From Rhodoblastus acidophilus (GTDB taxonomy: Bacteria > Pseudomonadota > Alphaproteobacteria > Rhizobiales > Beijerinckiaceae), in the NCBI RefSeq assembly GCF_900187365.1, contig NZ_FYDG01000001.1, forward strand, positions 434,001 through 498,000: a DNA stretch of 64,000 bases, in the 5' to 3' direction. Each line of letters opens with the position of its first letter. The first letter of the stretch is position 1. The position numbers and the translations under genes were made by a program. The notes beneath the pieces are model-generated. The model made no database searches. It saw only the letters and a program-made list of their open reading frames with translations, and was not told where the DNA came from. Shown here piece after piece: positions 57,638 through 64,000 of this stretch.

Positions 57638-57796
57638 CTAGCGTTGGCTCACCGCCACGCTGGTCATATAGACGCCATAGCCGACCATGCCGACCATCGA
57701 CGCCAGGGAAAATCCGATCAGTCCGGCGATGACGACGAGTTCCTTGAACGTCGCCCCAGCCTGCCGCCTGAGAATGTGAGAAAACGCCGCGACCAT
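57638..57796 (-). CDS. Small pilin-like membrane protein (unannotated ORF)
   Basis: A 52-residue ORF too short for most gene callers. It reads MVAAFSHILRRQAG, then ATFKELVVIAGLIGFSLA and a hydrophobic stretch, ending YMTSVAVSQR. GGGAGG sits five bases before the ATG. A short basic leader ending in Gly, followed by a hydrophobic segment with Glu at +5, is the plan of Flp/type IVb prepilins; the usual Tyr after Glu is missing. It lies between cysE and the DUF3126 gene on the same strand. No tad/cpa genes are visible, so it may simply be a small membrane protein. Confidence 0.5.
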   Translation of the reverse strand: MVAAFSHILRRQAGATFKELVVIAGLIGFSLASMVGMVGYGVYMTSVAVSQR

Positions 57797-57884
57797 TCCA
57801 GCCTCCCGTTCGACGCGAATTCTTCAGATCCGTCCGCCGACCATGACGCCACACCAAGGTAGCGGGAAGCTGGATTGGGGGCCG

Positions 57885-58712
57885 CTACGCCTCCTCCTCG
57901 GTTTTGCCGGGAAGAATCTGGTCCATTTCGCGCGCCGGCTCCTTGCAGCCGGAGGCGCCGACCACCCGCGCCGGCACGCCGGCCACGGTCACGCCCGGCG
58001 GCACCGATTTCAGCACCACCGAACCGGCGGCGACGCGCGAGCAGCAGCCGACCTCGATATTGCCGATGATTTTCGCGCCGGCGCCGATCAGAACGCCCTT
58101 GCGGATCTTGGGATGGCGGTCGCCGCGCTCGTGGCCGGTGCCGCCCAGCGTCACACTGTGCAAAATGGAGACTTCGTCCTCGATGACGGCGGTGGCGCCC
58201 ACCACGAGGCCGGTGGCGTGGTCGAGGAAAACGCCCTTGCCGATCCGCGCCGCCGGATTGATGTCGGTCTGGAACACGGCCGAGGCCCGGCTTTGCAGAT
58301 AAAGCGCAAAGTCCTTCCGCCCCGCGTTCCACAGCGCATGGGCGAGACGATGCGTCTGCAGGGCGTGAAAGCCCTTGAAATAGAGCAAGGGCTCCATCAG
58401 CCGGGTGCAGGCGGGGTCGCGGTCGGCCACGGCCAGCAGGTCGGCGCGGATCGCCTCGCCGACGGCGGGGTCGCGCGCGGCCAGCTCCAGGAAATTCTGC
58501 TCGATCAGGTCGCCGGGAAAATCCAGATGCGACAGCCGCGCCGCGATGCGATGCGCCACGGCGTGCTCGACATTGGGCGCGTTGAGCACGGAGACCGACA
58601 GGAATCCGCCGAGATCGGGCTCGCGCCGCATGGCCTCCTCGGCTTCCACGCGAATCTGCGCGAAGACCGGGTCGGCGGACTTGTTCAGGGCCAGCACATT
58701 GGCGGCGACCAT
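57885..58712 (-). CDS. cysE: Serine O-acetyltransferase
   Basis: A 275-residue enzyme making O-acetylserine for cysteine synthesis. The N-terminal helical domain ends LLYFKGFHALQTHRLAHALW. The left-handed beta-helix domain has the hexapeptide repeats DINPAARIGKGVFLDHATGLVVG and HSVTLGGTG. A C-terminal tail (about 250-275) lacks the terminal Ile usual for cysteine synthase docking. GAGGAGAA precedes the ATG. Confidence 0.95.
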   Translation of the reverse strand: MVAANVLALNKSADPVFAQIRVEAEEAMRREPDLGGFLSVSVLNAPNVEHAVAHRIAARLSHLDFPGDLIEQNFLELAARDPAVGEAIRADLLAVADRDPACTRLMEPLLYFKGFHALQTHRLAHALWNAGRKDFALYLQSRASAVFQTDINPAARIGKGVFLDHATGLVVGATAVIEDEVSILHSVTLGGTGHERGDRHPKIRKGVLIGAGAKIIGNIEVGCCSRVAAGSVVLKSVPPGVTVAGVPARVVGASGCKEPAREMDQILPGKTEEEA

Positions 58713-58765
58713 GGCGTTCTCCTCGGGGGCGACGGCCCCGCATGATCCAGCTTGTCAGATAGGCG

Positions 58766-59542
58766 TTAAACCACCGGTTTCAAACCGTCCAGAAAGGCCA
58801 GGGCGCCTTCCTTGTAAACCTTGTCCCCCACCGCGCGATTGTGATCCCGGCCGGGGATCGTCAGGGCGCGGGCGTTGCGCATCAGCGCGGCCAGCGGCGC
58901 GGGATCGCCGGCGACGTCGTCCTCCGAGCCGACGCAGATCAGCGTCGGCGGCGTTATGGCGGCGATCTCCCGCGCCGCCATGGCCTGTCGCGAGCCGCGA
59001 ATGCAGGCGGCGAGCGCGCGCCGGTCGCTGCGGGTCGAATCCGCGAAGGCGCGGAACATGCGCTGCTTCGGATCGACGAGATCCTCCAGCGATTCCGCCT
59101 CCATCGCTTCGGCGACGCCGGAGGGCAGCCCGTCCTCGTCGATGAGATGGACGCCAAGCCCGGCGAGAATCAGGCCACGAATCCGTTCCGGCGCGGCCAG
59201 CGCCAGATGCGCCGCGACGCGTGCGCCCATGGAATAGCCCATCACGTCGGCGCGGGCGATTCCGAGATGGTCCAGCAACCGGGCGGCGTCGTCGGCCATG
59301 ATCTGCGGCCGGTACGCCTCGGGGTCATAGAGTTTTTCGCTGCGGCCATGGCCGCGATTGTCGAACACGACGGTCCGCCGGCCTGCCCGCGTCAGCGTCT
59401 TGACCCATTGCGGAAACAGCCAGTTGACGCCGTGATTCGAGGCGAAGCCATGGATCAGCAGGATCGGCTGACCGCGATCCTCGCCCTCCGCCGGGAAATC
59501 GAGATAGGCGATCCGCACGCCATCGGACGAAAATTCCTGCAT
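58766..59542 (-). CDS. Alpha/beta-fold hydrolase
   Basis: A 258-residue hydrolase: oxyanion motif LLIHGFASN, VFDNRGHGRSEK, nucleophile elbow GYSMGARV (Ser), the acid in CVGSEDDVAGDP and catalytic His near IPGRDHNRAV. The substrate is unknown. A gene of this type often lies next to cysE and DUF3126 in Rhizobiales, as here. ATG 59542 is used; a TTG at 59548 with GAGGG seven bases upstream is equally possible. Confidence 0.85.
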   Translation of the reverse strand: MQEFSSDGVRIAYLDFPAEGEDRGQPILLIHGFASNHGVNWLFPQWVKTLTRAGRRTVVFDNRGHGRSEKLYDPEAYRPQIMADDAARLLDHLGIARADVMGYSMGARVAAHLALAAPERIRGLILAGLGVHLIDEDGLPSGVAEAMEAESLEDLVDPKQRMFRAFADSTRSDRRALAACIRGSRQAMAAREIAAITPPTLICVGSEDDVAGDPAPLAALMRNARALTIPGRDHNRAVGDKVYKEGALAFLDGLKPVV

Positions 59543-59711
59543 TCCCAATCGTTTTCCCTCTTGGACGCTTGGCGCGCCTGTCTTTTTTTCAACAAACCGG
59601 CGTCCGTCGCCGCGGTCGCGCTCCAGCCCGGGCCGCGCCTTGCTGTCGCAGGCGCAGGCGGTTTTTGTCGGCGGAGTTTCGGAGTAACATGAGCCGCCGC
59701 CACGCGCGCAG

Positions 59712-59757
59712 GCGCGCATTTCGTGACATCCCGGCGCGGGCGCGCATTTGTGACATC
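59712..59757. repeat. Pair of direct repeats with TGTGACAT-like core
   Basis: GCGCGCATTTCGTGACATC (59712-59730) and GCGCGCATTTGTGACATC (59740-59757) are near-identical, 28 bases apart, upstream of the gene at 59793. The second contains TTTGTGACATC, a half-site pattern typical of CRP/FNR-family proteins. A putative operator. Confidence 0.45.
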
Positions 59758-59792
59758 GCGTAGCATGGTTCGGTTGCCGAGGATAACGCCTG

Positions 59793-60425
59793 ATGACGAC
59801 AGAAATAGCCGAAGCCCAAAAACTGTCGGGCATTTTTCAGACTTTTACAACGGGCCGGGCCGTCGCGCCGGACATTCAGGACAAATGCAACGAACTGATG
59901 GATGCGCTGCGTAACGAACTGTCCAACAACAGGCTGAAATATCTCGATTACTTCATCGCCTTCAAATGCCGGACCCGCGAAATCGTCCGCAACGACCTGT
60001 CCCGGCATATTGTGGACGTGATTTTCCTGGTCGACGAAACGCGCAAACCCTTCCGCTATGAGGTGGTGGTGGCGAGCGTCTACGCCGTTTACAACCCCGA
60101 AAAGAACGAGTTCTTCTATACTTTGCAGAAGGAGATCGGCCATCAGATCGGCGCCGAGCAGATCCCGCTGGACGCGCTCGCCTATCTGACCGCCACGGTG
60201 AACGTGCCGGTCGCGTCGCCCGAACTGCTCGGCATCGAACTGCGCGACCTGCAAGCTTATGTCTGGTACGGCGACAAGAAGGCGACCGACGGACGCGGCT
60301 TTCGCGACCTGATCATCAAGCACGCCCAGCGCGTGCAGGGATCGTCGTTTTCTGCGGTCGCCAATGTCACGCTCGGCCTCGTCAACCACCTGCGCCGCCG
60401 GCGGGAGGCGCACGAGCCGTTGTGA
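59793..60425 (+). CDS. Hypothetical protein
   Basis: A 210-residue soluble protein I cannot assign. Notable segments are DKCNELMDALRNELSNNRLKYLDYFIAFKCRTREIVRNDLSRHIVDVIFLVDE (30-82), YEVVVASVYAVYNPEKNEFFYTLQKEIG and a C-terminal basic helix. It looks like a compact alpha/beta protein with no signal peptide. CGAGGATAA lies upstream of the ATG. Two direct repeats precede it. Transcribed alone. Confidence 0.65.
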   Translation: MTTEIAEAQKLSGIFQTFTTGRAVAPDIQDKCNELMDALRNELSNNRLKYLDYFIAFKCRTREIVRNDLSRHIVDVIFLVDETRKPFRYEVVVASVYAVYNPEKNEFFYTLQKEIGHQIGAEQIPLDALAYLTATVNVPVASPELLGIELRDLQAYVWYGDKKATDGRGFRDLIIKHAQRVQGSSFSAVANVTLGLVNHLRRRREAHEPL

Positions 60426-60562
60426 GCGGGCGGCGAGAGGGGGCGCGCCGGCTGATGTGACGAGGCCGCCCGCGCCCCTCCCCTCTACCCAAAGCCCGGC
60501 GCTTTGATTATGGTGCGCGCCCTGTGCGGCGCCATGTCGCGCCCAACCTCCAGGGATCACAG

Positions 60563-60805
60563 ATGTCCGACCACGCCATTCCGCATTTCCACAACCAGCC
60601 GGGCCTGGCGACGATTCGGGTCGGCGCGAAGGAATTCATGTGCATCGGCGCGCTGCCGCCGTTCGACCATCCGCACATCTATATCGACATGGGCGGCGAC
60701 ACCGAGGCTTTGTGCCCCTATTGCTCGACCCGCTATGTCTATGATGCGGCGTTGCACGGCCATGCCGACCCGGCGGAGTGCGAACTGAAGCCGCAGGCGG
60801 CCTGA
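60563..60805 (+). CDS. Zinc-finger CHCC domain protein (NDUFS6-like)
   Basis: An 80-residue protein with FMCIGALPPFDHPHIYIDMGGD and LCPYCSTRYVYD. The Cys (FMC), His (DHPH) and CPYC residues form the CHCC zinc site, similar to mitochondrial complex I subunit NDUFS6. In alphaproteobacteria it is thought to associate with NADH dehydrogenase. The FAD monooxygenase gene starts 13 bases later. Confidence 0.9.
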   Translation: MSDHAIPHFHNQPGLATIRVGAKEFMCIGALPPFDHPHIYIDMGGDTEALCPYCSTRYVYDAALHGHADPAECELKPQAA

Positions 60806-60818
60806 GCGGACCGGCCCC

Positions 60819-62021
60819 GTGGAGGTATCGCCCATCGTCATCGCCGGCGGCGGAGTCGGCGGCCTGTGCGCCGCGCTGGCGCTGGCGCGCGTCGGCCGGC
60901 CCACGCTGGTGCTGGAGCGCGCGCCCGCCTTTCGCGAAGTCGGCGCCGGATTGCAGCTCGCGCCCAACGCCACCCGCATCCTGCGCGACTATGGCGCGCT
61001 GGAGCTGCTCGACGGGCTGGCGGTCGCGCCCGCCGCCGTGGTGATCCGCCGGGGGCGCGATGGCGCGCGCCTCACCCGCCTGTCGCTGCGCCACGCGGAA
61101 AAACGCTGGGGCGCGCCCTATTTCAACGTCCATCGCGCCGACCTGCTGTCGGCGCTGGTGACGCTCGCCAATCAGAACAGCCTGATCGAAATTCGCAACG
61201 ACGCCACGGTGACCGGCTTCGTCCAGGACGAGCAGGGCGTCGCCGTCACCTATCGCACGCAGGACGAGACCCATCGGGCCTCCGGCGCGGCGCTGATCGG
61301 CGCCGACGGCCTGCGCTCGCTGGCGCGCGCCCGGCTGGAAGACCCGGACAAGGATCAGCCGCGCTACACCGGCCACACGGCTTGGCGGGCGGTGATTCCG
61401 GCGACGGATCTGCCGCCGGCCTTCAGCGAACCCGCCTCCAATCTGTGGCTCGGCGCCAAGGCCCATCTGGTGCATTATCCACTACGCGGCGGCGCGCTGG
61501 TGAACATCGTCGCCTTGGTCGAGGACGACTGGCGCGGCGAGGAGACGCGCCCGGACGCGCCGCGCTTCTGGGAGCAGGTGGGCGATCGCGACACCCTGCT
61601 CGAACGGTTCAAGAGCTGGAGCCCCGCCGCGCGCGAGCTGCTGTCGGCGCCCGACCGCTGGCTGCGCTGGCCGCTGTTCGACCGGCCGAAACTGGAATCC
61701 TACGCGCGCGGCCGCACCGCCCTGCTCGGCGACGCCGCCCATCCCATGCTGCCCTATCTGGCCCAGGGCGCGGCGCAGGCCATTGAGGACTCGGCGGCGC
61801 TGTCGCTGGCCTTTCTCGAATTCGGCAAGGACCCCGGCAAGGCGCTGGCGCAATATTCCATCGCGCGCCTGCCCCGCGCCAGCCAAATCCAGCAGGCCTC
61901 GCGCGCCCAGGCGGACGTCTACCACATGGCAGGCGCGCGGGCCTTGGCCCGCGATCTCGTGCTGCGCCTCGCGCCCTCCCGCAGCCTGATGGCGCGTCAG
62001 AACTGGATTTATTCGGCTTGA
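60819..62021 (+). CDS. FAD-dependent aromatic-ring monooxygenase
   Basis: A 400-residue class A flavoprotein monooxygenase. FAD motif GGGVGGLCAALALARVGRP (10-28), the DG motif (ALIGADGLRS) and the GD motif (LLGDAAHPMLPYLAQGAAQAIED) are intact. The closest pattern is 3-hydroxybenzoate 6-hydroxylase or salicylate hydroxylase; substrate not determinable. The start is GTG at 60819. It follows the CHCC gene closely, so they may be cotranscribed. Confidence 0.88.
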   Translation: MEVSPIVIAGGGVGGLCAALALARVGRPTLVLERAPAFREVGAGLQLAPNATRILRDYGALELLDGLAVAPAAVVIRRGRDGARLTRLSLRHAEKRWGAPYFNVHRADLLSALVTLANQNSLIEIRNDATVTGFVQDEQGVAVTYRTQDETHRASGAALIGADGLRSLARARLEDPDKDQPRYTGHTAWRAVIPATDLPPAFSEPASNLWLGAKAHLVHYPLRGGALVNIVALVEDDWRGEETRPDAPRFWEQVGDRDTLLERFKSWSPAARELLSAPDRWLRWPLFDRPKLESYARGRTALLGDAAHPMLPYLAQGAAQAIEDSAALSLAFLEFGKDPGKALAQYSIARLPRASQIQQASRAQADVYHMAGARALARDLVLRLAPSRSLMARQNWIYSA

Positions 62022-62105
62022 GGGGCGCGCGCATAAGGGTTAATCAACGTAAACTTTATGACTGTGGGTTGAGTCGCTCACCGGCTCCTCTCCTTACGAG
62101 GCCCC

Positions 62106-63014
62106 ATGAGTTTTGACGCCGAAGCGCCGGACCTGCGGCCTGCCCATGTCATCGTTGTCGCCAATGAAAAGGGCGGCGTCGGTAAGTCGACCCTGTCGAT
62201 TCATCTGTCCGTGGCGCTGATGAAGGCGGGCTATCGCGTCGCGACCATCGACCTCGACACGCGCCAGCGCAGCCTGACGCGCTTTTACGAAAACCGCGCC
62301 TCTTTCGCCCGCACCGCCCCCTGGGCGGTGGAGTTGCCGCGGCATTTCGCGCTGGACCATGTGCGCGGCGCCCAGGCGCAGGACAATGAATCGGCGGAAT
62401 TCGCCGCCTTCGCCGAAGCCATCGGCGAGGTCGAGCACGCTTACGAATTCGTGGTGATCGACACGCCGGCGAGCGACACCTATCTGATGCGCCTCGCCCA
62501 TTCGCTGGCCGACACGCTGATCTCGCCGATGAACGACAGTTTCATCGACATGGACGTGCTGTCGAAAGTGCATCACGACCGCGCCCATCGCGGCGCGGTG
62601 GCGCAATATGCGGAGATCGTGCTGGAGGCGCGGCGCAAAAGGCGGCTGGTCGACAATGGCCTGATCGACTGGGTGCTCGTGCGCAACCGCATCGCCGCGC
62701 TCCATTCCAACAATGCGCGCCAGGTCGATCAGGCCTTGCGCAAGCTGGCGGTGGAATTGCAGTTCCGCGTGGCCGAGGGGCTGCGCGACCGGGTGATCTT
62801 CCGCGAACTCTTCCCCATTGGCCTCACGGCGCTCGACGCCATCGAGGAGGCCAACTGCCAGCTCACCCCGTCGCAAATGACGGCGCGGCGCGAGATCGCG
62901 ACCCTGGTCAGCGACTTGCGGCTGCCCTCCCGAGTGGAAGGCGCGAATTATCTGGAGGCGCGTCACGTCTGGTTCGAGTCGCTGTCCTCCTATTACCGCG
63001 AATTGAAAAGCTGA
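62106..63014 (+). CDS. mipZ: Division-plane positioning ATPase MipZ
   Basis: A 302-residue ParA-like ATPase. The deviant Walker A motif KGGVGKS is at 22-28 (ANEKGGVGKST), with the switch segment TIDLDTRQRSLTRFYENR and Walker B VVIDTPASDTYL. In Caulobacter, MipZ binds ParB at the origin and blocks FtsZ away from midcell. A GAGTC (GANTC) methylation site lies at 62071-62075. Its stop overlaps the cobU start (TGATG). Confidence 0.93.
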   Translation: MSFDAEAPDLRPAHVIVVANEKGGVGKSTLSIHLSVALMKAGYRVATIDLDTRQRSLTRFYENRASFARTAPWAVELPRHFALDHVRGAQAQDNESAEFAAFAEAIGEVEHAYEFVVIDTPASDTYLMRLAHSLADTLISPMNDSFIDMDVLSKVHHDRAHRGAVAQYAEIVLEARRKRRLVDNGLIDWVLVRNRIAALHSNNARQVDQALRKLAVELQFRVAEGLRDRVIFRELFPIGLTALDAIEEANCQLTPSQMTARREIATLVSDLRLPSRVEGANYLEARHVWFESLSSYYRELKS

Positions 63015-63520
63015 TGCCCGCGACGCTCGTTCTCGGCGGCGCCCGCTCCGGCAAGACCGGCCACGCGCTCGAACGCGCCCGCCGCTCCGGCCTCGCGGCC
63101 TTCATGATTGTCACGGCGCCCACGCTCGACGGCTCGATGGCGCAGCGCATCGCCCGTCACCGCGCCGAGCGCGGCGAAGATTGGACCGTGTTCGAGGAGG
63201 AGACCGATCTGGCGCCGCTGCTGCGGCGGATCGCCCGGCCGGACCGCATCGTGGTGATCGACTGCCTGACGCTCTGGCTGTCCAACCTGTTCTTCCGGGA
63301 ATGGGACTGCGTCGCCGCGACGGAGCGCCTCGCCGAGGCCCTCACGCACGCGCCGGGCCAGATCGTGCTCATTTCCAACGAACTGGGCCTGGGCGTGTCG
63401 CCGGAAACCAAGCTCGGCAACGATTTTCGCGACGCGCAAGGGCTGGTCAACCAGCGCATCGCTTCAGCCTGCGACGAAGTCGTCTTCGTCGCCGCCGGAC
63501 TGCCGCTGAAGCTGAAATAA
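63014..63520 (+). CDS. cobU: Adenosylcobinamide kinase / guanylyltransferase
   Basis: A 168-residue bifunctional enzyme activating cobinamide in cobalamin assembly. P-loop GGARSGKT 8-15, the conserved IVVIDCLTLWLSNL and ISNELGLGVSPE are all present. It is coupled to mipZ by a one-base overlap; no other cobalamin gene is in the window. Confidence 0.94.
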   Translation: MPATLVLGGARSGKTGHALERARRSGLAAFMIVTAPTLDGSMAQRIARHRAERGEDWTVFEEETDLAPLLRRIARPDRIVVIDCLTLWLSNLFFREWDCVAATERLAEALTHAPGQIVLISNELGLGVSPETKLGNDFRDAQGLVNQRIASACDEVVFVAAGLPLKLK

Positions 63521-63671
63521 CGGCCGGCCGAACGCCAAGTCAGCGCCCGCTCCGTCCGCGCCAGCCATGCGTGGCGCCAGTCCAATTCTTGAGCTGGCCC
63601 AAACTTTTCGCGCGCGGTCTCCAGAGGTTCGCGCGCAAAAACATCCGAAAAGGCGGAGCCGGCGTCCGGCT

Positions 63672-64000
63672 TCAGTTCGACCAGGGCCCTTGGCGGAAGG
63701 CGCGCAATTGCGCGATATTGCTGTCCAGATCGCTGGCGGGACGCAGCATTTGCGCCGCTTCGACCAGTTCGGCCGAACGCCCGCCCTTGGCGAAGGATTC
63801 CGCCAGATCGGCCAGCACGCCGCGCAGTTCCGGGCTCTGGATTTGAAAGAAAGCCCGGTAGAGCCGATGCGCGTCGTTGAGCAACGCGTCGCGCTCGCTC
63901 GGGCGGCCGTCGGGGGGCGCGACTTCGTCATCGGCCACCAGGAAGTGGGACGGCGGCGCGTCGAGCACGCCGCACAATTGCTGCAACTGACGGGCGCTCA
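63672..64000 (-). CDS. XRE-type helix-turn-helix regulator, 5' end outside window
   Basis: The frame is open to the window edge on the minus strand. The first visible residues (SARQLQQLCGVLDAPPSHFLVADD) match the end of an HTH_3 domain. The remaining ~90 residues form a helical tail (LLNDAHRLYRAFFQIQSPELRGVLADLAESFA) ending after DSNIAQLRAF. Such regulators of 130-140 residues are common in Rhizobiales; targets unknown. Confidence 0.7.
   Translation of the reverse strand, partial: SARQLQQLCGVLDAPPSHFLVADDEVAPPDGRPSERDALLNDAHRLYRAFFQIQSPELRGVLADLAESFAKGGRSAELVEAAQMLRPASDLDSNIAQLRAFRQGPWSN

Overview
The window (about 67% G+C by eye) looks like a chromosome segment of a facultatively autotrophic alphaproteobacterium of the Rhizobiales/Hyphomicrobiales type. 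The evidence is a form II RuBisCO and a red-type form I RuBisCO with CbbX, two CbbR regulators, a MipZ-type division ATPase, the argS-SPOR-nagZ-scpA-scpB run, a CysE/DUF3126 neighbourhood, and DUF3618 and GCG_CRPN proteins. A purple non-sulfur relative such as Rhodoblastus or a methylotrophic/Beijerinckiaceae relative fits, but the species cannot be fixed from sequence alone. No rRNA, tRNA, insertion sequence, prophage or CRISPR array was seen.

Region 1 (1-8.1 kb) holds the end of an XdhC/CoxI-type gene, a PepSY gene, cbbY (RuBisCO inhibitor phosphatase), a giant AsmA-like envelope protein, a one-cysteine peroxiredoxin, an M23 peptidase and rpe. Region 2 (8.1-20.6 kb) is the Calvin cycle block. 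On the minus strand lie cbbF-cbbP-cbbT-cbbA-cbbM followed by rpe; cbbR is divergent from cbbF. A second cbbR is divergent from cbbL-cbbS-cbbX. One set of regenerative enzymes therefore serves two RuBisCOs with separate regulators. Three copies of a ~130-bp cruciform repeat sit in junctions of this block, including one between cbbL and cbbS.

Region 3 (20.6-38.1 kb) contains a nucleoside transporter, small secreted proteins, a DadA-like oxidase, purB, an alpha/beta-hydrolase lipoprotein, a periplasmic alpha-carbonic anhydrase, a four-gene envelope-stress operon, kdsA, dgkA, pyrG, secG and tpiA. A near-perfect parS site lies in the 737-bp gap before purB. Region 4 (38.1-50.1 kb) has ppiD-trpE, a DbpA-like helicase, and argS-SPOR-nagZ-scpA-scpB.

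Region 5 (50.1-64 kb) has an acyltransferase, a gamma-carbonic anhydrase, tandem-PilZ and PAS proteins, a probable small RNA or leader with a strong terminator, rhomboid and CBS proteins, a patatin, a double DUF3126 protein followed by 20-bp palindromic tandem repeats, an unannotated pilin-like 52-residue ORF, cysE, hydrolases, a CHCC zinc protein, an FAD monooxygenase, mipZ-cobU and the end of an XRE-type regulator.

The main working themes are CO2 fixation (two RuBisCOs, an activase, CbbY, and two carbonic anhydrases elsewhere), envelope homeostasis, and chromosome segregation/division (parS, ScpAB, MipZ). I found no clearly new multi-gene system. The most interesting candidates are the parS site, the cruciform repeats inside cbb operons, the small RNA/leader locus, the tandem palindrome array beside a duplicated-domain DUF3126 gene, and the pilin-like small ORF.
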